From Nitrospira sp. (GTDB taxonomy: Bacteria > Nitrospirota > Nitrospiria > Nitrospirales > Nitrospiraceae), in assembly GCA_030444405.1 (NCBI GenBank), contig JARFPM010000016.1, positions 1-57,285 on the forward strand: a stretch of 57,285 nucleotides of DNA, in the 5' to 3' direction. Shown piece by piece: positions 52,773 to 57,285 of this stretch. Position numbers and translations under genes: made by a program. Below the pieces are notes generated by a model, which saw nothing but the letters and a program-made list of their open reading frames with translations, was not told where the DNA came from and ran no database searches. How positions within the stretch are numbered: position 1 is the stretch's first letter; each line of letters opens with the position of its first letter.

Positions 52773-53371
52773 GACGTCACTGACAAAAGCTGTTCCACTT
52801 GCTGTTTCCCACCCACGAGGATAGAGGCGCCGTCTCCGACAAGAAGGCTATCGAAGTTGTACTTCAACAGTCGCCGGAGCCCATCCTTGGCCTTTTGGAC
52901 ATCGACATACTTTTCGGCAGGAAGTAAACCTACGGAACCGGGCGGTTTACCGATCAACGCATCTCCTACGATCAGCACACCTCGCCCCCGTTCGATAAAC
53001 AATGCGGACTCTCCCGGGGACTTCTGATCCTTCAGATGGATAGCCCAAATACCACCGGGTAATAGCTCACCATCCTTGTAGGTCTTCGTTGGTGCCACAT
53101 CCATCTGGGCGGCATCGGCTTCCGGCACTCGCAGCTGACACCTGAGCTCTGCCTGATAGACCGAAGCCTCTCGGAGGTGATCTCGGTTCGTGACGATGAT
53201 GTAGTCGATCGGCTCATGGCGCCGGACGACCGCTCTCGCCTCGGCCGTCATCGGGGGTGGGTCCACTAGGATCTTATGTTCACCGATCACCAGAAACAAT
53301 CCGTTGAAGTCGAGCTGCTTCTCGTCAGAAAACCACGACCATTGCCAGATGTCAGGCAAGATTAGTTTCAT
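52769..53371 (-). CDS. metallo-beta-lactamase-fold protein with a degenerate metal motif
   Basis: A 200-residue protein with the MBL order: ILVDPPPMTAEA, the loop TNRDHLREA (61-69) where active members have HxHxDH, then GIWAIHLKDQKSPGESALFIERGRGVLIVGDALIG and a C-terminal strand-turn DSLLVGDGASILVGG. Of the first metal motif only Asp64 and His65 remain, so hydrolase activity is doubtful. It heads a unit of four overlapping genes (MBL-fold, TPR, unknown, methyltransferase). Confidence 0.8.
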   Translation of the reverse strand: MKLILPDIWQWSWFSDEKQLDFNGLFLVIGEHKILVDPPPMTAEARAVVRRHEPIDYIIVTNRDHLREASVYQAELRCQLRVPEADAAQMDVAPTKTYKDGELLPGGIWAIHLKDQKSPGESALFIERGRGVLIVGDALIGKPPGSVGLLPAEKYVDVQKAKDGLRRLLKYNFDSLLVGDGASILVGGKQQVEQLLSVTS

Positions 53372-53418
53372 AAGAAGAAACGGCGGCTCATAATCCTAAA
53401 TTCATGACACCACGGACA

Positions 53419-53658
53419 TCAAAGAGCTGCGATGGCGTCCTTGATTGTCTTGGCGACTTTCGTCCGGATGCTCGCTTCGTGAGGTAAGTCGATAATGTCG
53501 TCTTCCGGCACAGTGATAAATTTACGATTTGGCCCTTTCGTCAGCGAAATCAAGAACATGCTGTTGGAGGGAGTGACAGGAATCACCACTTGGACAGACC
53601 CGTCAATTCCCTCTACTACCTCTAGAAACTTTCGTTTCCCCTCCTCCATCTCATCCAT
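53419..53658 (-). CDS. small hypothetical protein
   Basis: A 79-residue acidic/beta-rich protein: EGKRKFLEVVEGIDGSVQVVIPVTPSNSMFLISL, then TVPEDDIIDLPHEASIRTKVAKTIKDAIAAL. No family is recognised. It lies 47 bases upstream of the four-gene unit and may be its first gene. Confidence 0.6.
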   Translation of the reverse strand: MDEMEEGKRKFLEVVEGIDGSVQVVIPVTPSNSMFLISLTKGPNRKFITVPEDDIIDLPHEASIRTKVAKTIKDAIAAL

Positions 53659-53790
53659 CGTTTCTTTGTCTCCTCACCTTTTCATTCCCCCCACTCTCCA
53701 TAAGATCGATGGCCGAGGTTTCTCCCCCGCGCACATCGACCCAGCACCTACCTTACCCTTACCATTCGATTAATTCCTGCGTGCGCGGGC

Positions 53791-53813
53791 GGCGAGCCAG
53801 GAGAAAGCTCGCC
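53791..53813 (-). terminator. weak candidate terminator after the TlpA-like gene
   Basis: A perfect 7-base inverted repeat (GGCGAGC/GCTCGCC) with a nine-base loop, 10 bases after the stop at 53824. No U-run follows, so it may not be an efficient rho-independent terminator. Confidence 0.3.
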
Positions 53814-53823
53814 TGTCGATCTG

Positions 53824-54354
53824 CTACATCTTATTTCCGCCTGCCAACAGCTTCTCAATCTCTGCAACAATCACGTCGACTCCCGCTAAGTCCATATTGC
53901 CGACTCGCTGCCAACGGATGACTCCATGCTGGTCGATCACATACACATTTGGAATAAACTTTCCCCCACCGTACAGCTTATCTGTTACCTTGGCGGGATC
54001 TAAGAGATAGGGATAGGTGACCTTGACCGGGAAGCCAGACAAGAATTCGCCGACCTCTCGTTTCGCATTGCCTGACGAATTGACGCCCAGCACTGCCACG
54101 TTCTTGCCTTGTGTAGACTCATGAACCTTCTGCAAGGTGCTCCCCTGTATCATGCAAGGATCACAGATGTGAAAGAGTCCCAGCACCACAACTTTCCCTT
54201 TATAGGCCTCGAGCGACACGGTTTCACCGGTGATAGCGGTGAGGTTGAAGGATGGGGCTTTCTCTCCCACCTGGAACAATCCCGCTGCGGAAACCGGCAT
54301 TGCACAAAGTACTGGGAAGACCAGAAGCCCGAACGCCAGTACAAGCCGTTTCAT
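53824..54354 (-). CDS. TlpA-like periplasmic thioredoxin
   Basis: A 176-residue exported thioredoxin-fold protein: signal peptide (LVLAFGLLVFPVLCAMPVSA), KAPSFNLTAITGETVSLEAYKGKVVVLGLFHICDPC with the active-site pair Cys64/Cys67 (CDPC), and IPNVYVIDQHGVIRWQRVG. It could reduce apo-cytochromes c or copper-site proteins, as TlpA/ResA-type proteins do. The start at 54354 has GGGAGG five bases upstream. Confidence 0.9.
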   Translation of the reverse strand: MKRLVLAFGLLVFPVLCAMPVSAAGLFQVGEKAPSFNLTAITGETVSLEAYKGKVVVLGLFHICDPCMIQGSTLQKVHESTQGKNVAVLGVNSSGNAKREVGEFLSGFPVKVTYPYLLDPAKVTDKLYGGGKFIPNVYVIDQHGVIRWQRVGNMDLAGVDVIVAEIEKLLAGGNKM

Positions 54355-54518
54355 CACGACCTCCCTTTCAATGATCACTCATGGTCTCACCAGCGCTCGA
54401 CCATGATCCTTGTCGTCATGGCGCGACCGTGACCGCTGCTCAAACAATCATCTACTAACTATATGTTGCATCCTACCATGGCAATTTTTGGAGCGGCAAC
54501 GGCAGAACAGGTGGGAAA

Positions 54519-54872
54519 CTAATCTTCGGCAGGGACTTCACGCTGGTTCAGCATATCCTCGAGCTGTTCCTTGGTTCTGCCCTCAAATCGAACGAACTCG
54601 AGTCCAAATCGATCGCCATTCTTCCAACGGACGAGGGCGAGGGCGATGAGAATCGGAGGCCGGGCCTCCGGAGCTTGCACACGGAGGCTCAGACCGGCTC
54701 CGATGGGGAGCTGGTCATGGCTCTCGATTTCACATCCGGCAATCGTGAGATTGGTCACTGTTCCATGACCTGATCCCGCATCTCCCGTGAATAAAGCGGG
54801 ATAGTCGACCGGCACTCGAAGTCGACCCCTTGGTCGCAGCGCTTTCTTGTCGTCTTTCTCTGGAGGCGTCAT
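54519..54872 (-). CDS. PilZ-domain protein
   Basis: A 117-residue single PilZ domain, the fold that binds cyclic di-GMP. The motif RxxxR is present as RGRLR (15-19) and the second motif as NLTIAGCEI (41-49), a variant of D/NxSxxG with Thr in place of Ser. It would act as a small cytoplasmic effector of c-di-GMP. Partner unknown. Confidence 0.85.
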   Translation of the reverse strand: MTPPEKDDKKALRPRGRLRVPVDYPALFTGDAGSGHGTVTNLTIAGCEIESHDQLPIGAGLSLRVQAPEARPPILIALALVRWKNGDRFGLEFVRFEGRTKEQLEDMLNQREVPAED

Positions 54873-54892
54873 GTCTTCCGTACAGAGCGACC

Positions 54893-56323
54893 TCAGCGCG
54901 CTGATTCGAACAGGCCGAGCTGAAGCTCTTCTGCGCGGGTAAATGGGAGAGGATAGCGCTCGGTGAAACAGGCCGTACAGTATTGATCAGGCGTCCTTGG
55001 GGCGGATTTCAACATGCCGTCAAGGCTGAGATATGCCAGACTGTCCGCAGTGATGTACTTGCGGATTTCTTCCGTTGAATGATCGGAGGCAATAAGCTCT
55101 TTCTTTGTTGGCGTGTCGATTCCATAAAAGCAGGGGGAAATGATCGGCGGTGAGCTGATCCGCATGTGGACTTCTTTCGCCCCGGCCTGTCGGATCATTT
55201 TCACGATCTTGCGGCTTGTCGTACCCCGAACCAATGAATCATCGATGACGACGACCCGTTTCCCATCCAACACTTCGGGCACGGCATTCAGCTTGACTTT
55301 GACTCCGAAGTGACGAATCGACTGTTCCGGCTCAATGAACGTCCGCCCGACATAGTGGTTGCGGATCAAGCCCGTCTCAAACCGGATCCCTGCCCCTTCG
55401 GAATAGCCAAGCGCCGCCGGCACGCCGGAATCCGGGACGGGAATGACAACATCCGCAGGCACCCACGACTCGTGAGCCAACTGCCGTCCCAACGCCTTAC
55501 GCGTGGCATACACGGTGTTGGCCCCGAAGATGCGGCTGTCTGGCCTTGCAAAATAGACATACTCGAACACGCACATCGCCCGATTCTTCTTAGGAAACGG
55601 ATGGTGGCTATCGAGTCCTTGATCGCTGATCACGATCAACTCGCCCGGTTCCACCTCTCGAACATACTCGGCATCGAGCAAGTCAAACGCACAGGTTTCG
55701 GACGCCACAATCCAGCTGCTGCGCAGGCGCCCGATGCACAGCGGTCTGAGGCCGTAGGGATCACGAGCGGCGATAAGACCGTTGTCGGTCATCAACACAA
55801 CCGAGAACGCGCCTCGCACCTGGCTCAGAGCATCGACGACCCGCGCCAGAAAGGAGCCTGCTCGCGAGTGTGCAATGAGGTGGATAATGACCTCGCTGTC
55901 AGAGGCGGACTGGAAAATTGCCCCGTAGGCTTCCAATTCGTGTCGAAGCATCTGAGCATTGATGAGATTGCCGTTGTGAGCCAGGGCCAAATTGCCGAGT
56001 GCAAAATTCACGGTCAGTGGCTGCACATTCTTCAAATCGTTGCCTCCGGTGGTGGAGTAGCGATTGTGTCCGATGGCCATATGGCCTGGCAGTTTCTCCA
56101 GCACCGACTTGTGAAAAATGTCGGCGACGAGGCCCATACCTTTCTGGATCAAGAATTGGTCGCCATCTCCCGCGACAATTCCGGATGCCTCTTGACCTCG
56201 GTGCTGTAACGCGTACAACCCTAAATAGGTCAGATTAGCGGCTTCCTCGTGGCCGTAGACGCCAAAGACGGCACATTCGTCGTGGAACTTATCGGGTGAT
56301 ACGATCGGCAATTCTCTATGCAT
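54893..56323 (-). CDS. purF: amidophosphoribosyltransferase
   Basis: PurF, 476 residues, first step of purine synthesis (PRPP plus glutamine to phosphoribosylamine). Seen: N-terminal Ntn glutaminase domain with the catalytic Cys in [10 protein letters not shown] after an 11-14-residue propeptide, [20 protein letters not shown] and the PRPP loop [17 protein letters not shown]. The extra cysteines CFYG and CTACF suit the Fe-S-containing Bacillus type. The ATG at 56323 is preferred to a TTG three codons upstream. It follows purL after 21 bases. Confidence 0.97.
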   Translation of the reverse strand: MHRELPIVSPDKFHDECAVFGVYGHEEAANLTYLGLYALQHRGQEASGIVAGDGDQFLIQKGMGLVADIFHKSVLEKLPGHMAIGHNRYSTTGGNDLKNVQPLTVNFALGNLALAHNGNLINAQMLRHELEAYGAIFQSASDSEVIIHLIAHSRAGSFLARVVDALSQVRGAFSVVLMTDNGLIAARDPYGLRPLCIGRLRSSWIVASETCAFDLLDAEYVREVEPGELIVISDQGLDSHHPFPKKNRAMCVFEYVYFARPDSRIFGANTVYATRKALGRQLAHESWVPADVVIPVPDSGVPAALGYSEGAGIRFETGLIRNHYVGRTFIEPEQSIRHFGVKVKLNAVPEVLDGKRVVVIDDSLVRGTTSRKIVKMIRQAGAKEVHMRISSPPIISPCFYGIDTPTKKELIASDHSTEEIRKYITADSLAYLSLDGMLKSAPRTPDQYCTACFTERYPLPFTRAEELQLGLFESAR

Positions 56324-56344
56324 GGTCCTCAACGGTTCACTCGA

Positions 56345-57285
56345 CTAGGTTTGGTTCAACGACCGTTCTAGAGAACACGCCCACTGATCGTGGAGCTTCG
56401 TCACAGATTGATCGATCACGCGTTCCGTCGAACCCTCATCTCCCATGGACACAATCAGCCGATCGCCGGAGACGGCTCCGATCAGTTCAACCGGGACACC
56501 GAAACGCCTCACATGATCGAGAATGAGCTGTTGATGGACCGGCTTGGCAGAGACCACCACCCTCGACTGACTTTCGCCGAAGAGAACGGCGTCTTTTCGA
56601 AACCGACCTCTAGTCAATCTTAGCACAGCACCCAGGGTCCGTTCGGGTCCCGAGATACAGCTTTCCGCCAAGGCAACGGCAAGACCACCTTCCGAACAAT
56701 CATGCGCGGACTGCAGGAGACCATCACGAATCAGCGACAGTACACAATCATGGAGAGCCTTTTCCGTATTCAGACTCAAGTAGGGCGGCGATCCCTGTTC
56801 GCGAGCATGAACGACCTTGAGATACTCTGATCCACCCAAATCCTCGCGAGAGGCGCCCAGCAACATAATATCGTCGCCTTCCTGCTTAAACCACTGAGTC
56901 ATCGACCGTTCCGCGTCATCGATCAGCCCGACCATGCCCAGCATGGGAGTTGGATAGATGGAGAGTCCATTGGTCTCGTTGTAAAAGCTGACGTTCCCGC
57001 TCACGATGGGGATTTGGAAATGCTCGCAGGCATCTTTCATCCCTTCGATGGCCATGGCGAACTGCCACATGATATCGGGTCGCTCGGGGTTGCCGAAATT
57101 GAGACAATCCGTCAAGCCGATCGGTACAGCGCCGGAACAGACGAGATTCCGCGCCGCCTCGGCCACAGCCAGCCGGGCCCCTTCATAGGGATTCAACAGG
57201 CAATAGCGGCTGTTGCAATCCACCGTCATCGCCACAGCCTTCTTCGTACCTTTGATCCGCACGACCGCCGCATCGGACCCTGGGC
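56345..57285 (-). CDS. purL: phosphoribosylformylglycinamidine synthase II, partial
   Basis: C-terminal 305-plus residues of PurL, the ATPase/amination subunit of FGAM synthase. The frame is open through the right edge (reading GSDAAVVRIKGT), so the N-terminal part, including the first ATP-grasp-like half, lies outside the window. Seen: VDCNSRYCLLNPYEGARLAVAEAARNLVCSG, ALTDCLNFGNPE-like GLTDCLNFGNPERP, IPIVSGNVSFYNET and SAHDCSEGGLAVALAES. Upstream of purF in a purine operon. Confidence 0.96.
   Translation of the reverse strand, partial: PGSDAAVVRIKGTKKAVAMTVDCNSRYCLLNPYEGARLAVAEAARNLVCSGAVPIGLTDCLNFGNPERPDIMWQFAMAIEGMKDACEHFQIPIVSGNVSFYNETNGLSIYPTPMLGMVGLIDDAERSMTQWFKQEGDDIMLLGASREDLGGSEYLKVVHAREQGSPPYLSLNTEKALHDCVLSLIRDGLLQSAHDCSEGGLAVALAESCISGPERTLGAVLRLTRGRFRKDAVLFGESQSRVVVSAKPVHQQLILDHVRRFGVPVELIGAVSGDRLIVSMGDEGSTERVIDQSVTKLHDQWACSLERSLNQT

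Overview
The window reads as a Nitrospira-type (Nitrospirota) chromosome segment with no rRNA, tRNA or CRISPR and almost no mobile DNA. The assignment rests on three things: a 2-oxoacid:ferredoxin oxidoreductase of the kind used by the reductive TCA cycle, a locus of non-canonical cytochrome bd-like oxidases with multi-domain c-type cytochromes, and a cytochrome carrying the heme-b fold of nitrite oxidoreductase gamma subunits. No taxonomic search was possible.

Layout. 1-3.6 kb (+): A-type Fe-S carrier, alpha and beta subunits of 2-oxoacid:ferredoxin oxidoreductase and two small unknown proteins. 3.8-16 kb (-): one long gene train argS > tgt > yajC > secD > secF > PAS histidine kinase > NtrC-type sigma-54 regulator > small secreted protein > aldo/keto reductase. 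16.1-17.7 kb (-): family 9 glycosyltransferase and mobA. 17.8-31.9 kb (-): the respiratory locus, with a DUF420-like membrane protein, a zinc-ribbon/double PCP_red protein, a polytopic protein, bd-like oxidase copy 2, a DUF3047-like protein, a small membrane protein, two membrane-anchored FGE/SUMF1-fold proteins, a 43-residue membrane peptide, bd-like oxidase copy 1, two membrane cytochromes c, and a diheme cytochrome fused to an ethylbenzene-dehydrogenase-type heme-b domain and closed by a strong terminator. 32-44.4 kb: methyltransferase, RlpA, a cupredoxin-like protein, fatty-acid desaturase, an IS5 remnant, ScpAB, a pentapeptide-repeat protein, a frameshifted Lys-rich/acidic protein, a cupredoxin, a PqqD-methyltransferase fusion, and a Ppx/GppA protein carrying a HEPN-like tail. 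44.5-57.3 kb: RecG, a gluzincin peptidase, an overlapping four-gene unit (degenerate metallo-beta-lactamase, TPR, unknown, methyltransferase), a TlpA-like protein, PilZ, PurF and a partial PurL.

How it fits together. The respiratory locus probably encodes a membrane electron-transfer complex or complexes: periplasmic and membrane cytochromes c would feed two divergent bd-like cores, with small membrane proteins and inactive FGE-fold proteins as assembly or structural partners. MobA beside it fits a lifestyle that depends on molybdopterin enzymes. The oxidoreductase and its Fe-S carrier fit autotrophic carbon fixation. The points most worth following are the bd-like locus with its unannotated small proteins, the Ppx/GppA-HEPN fusion, the PqqD-methyltransferase fusion, the frameshift in a Lys-rich/acidic protein, and a pair of hairpins that would occlude the ribosome-binding site of a cupredoxin gene.
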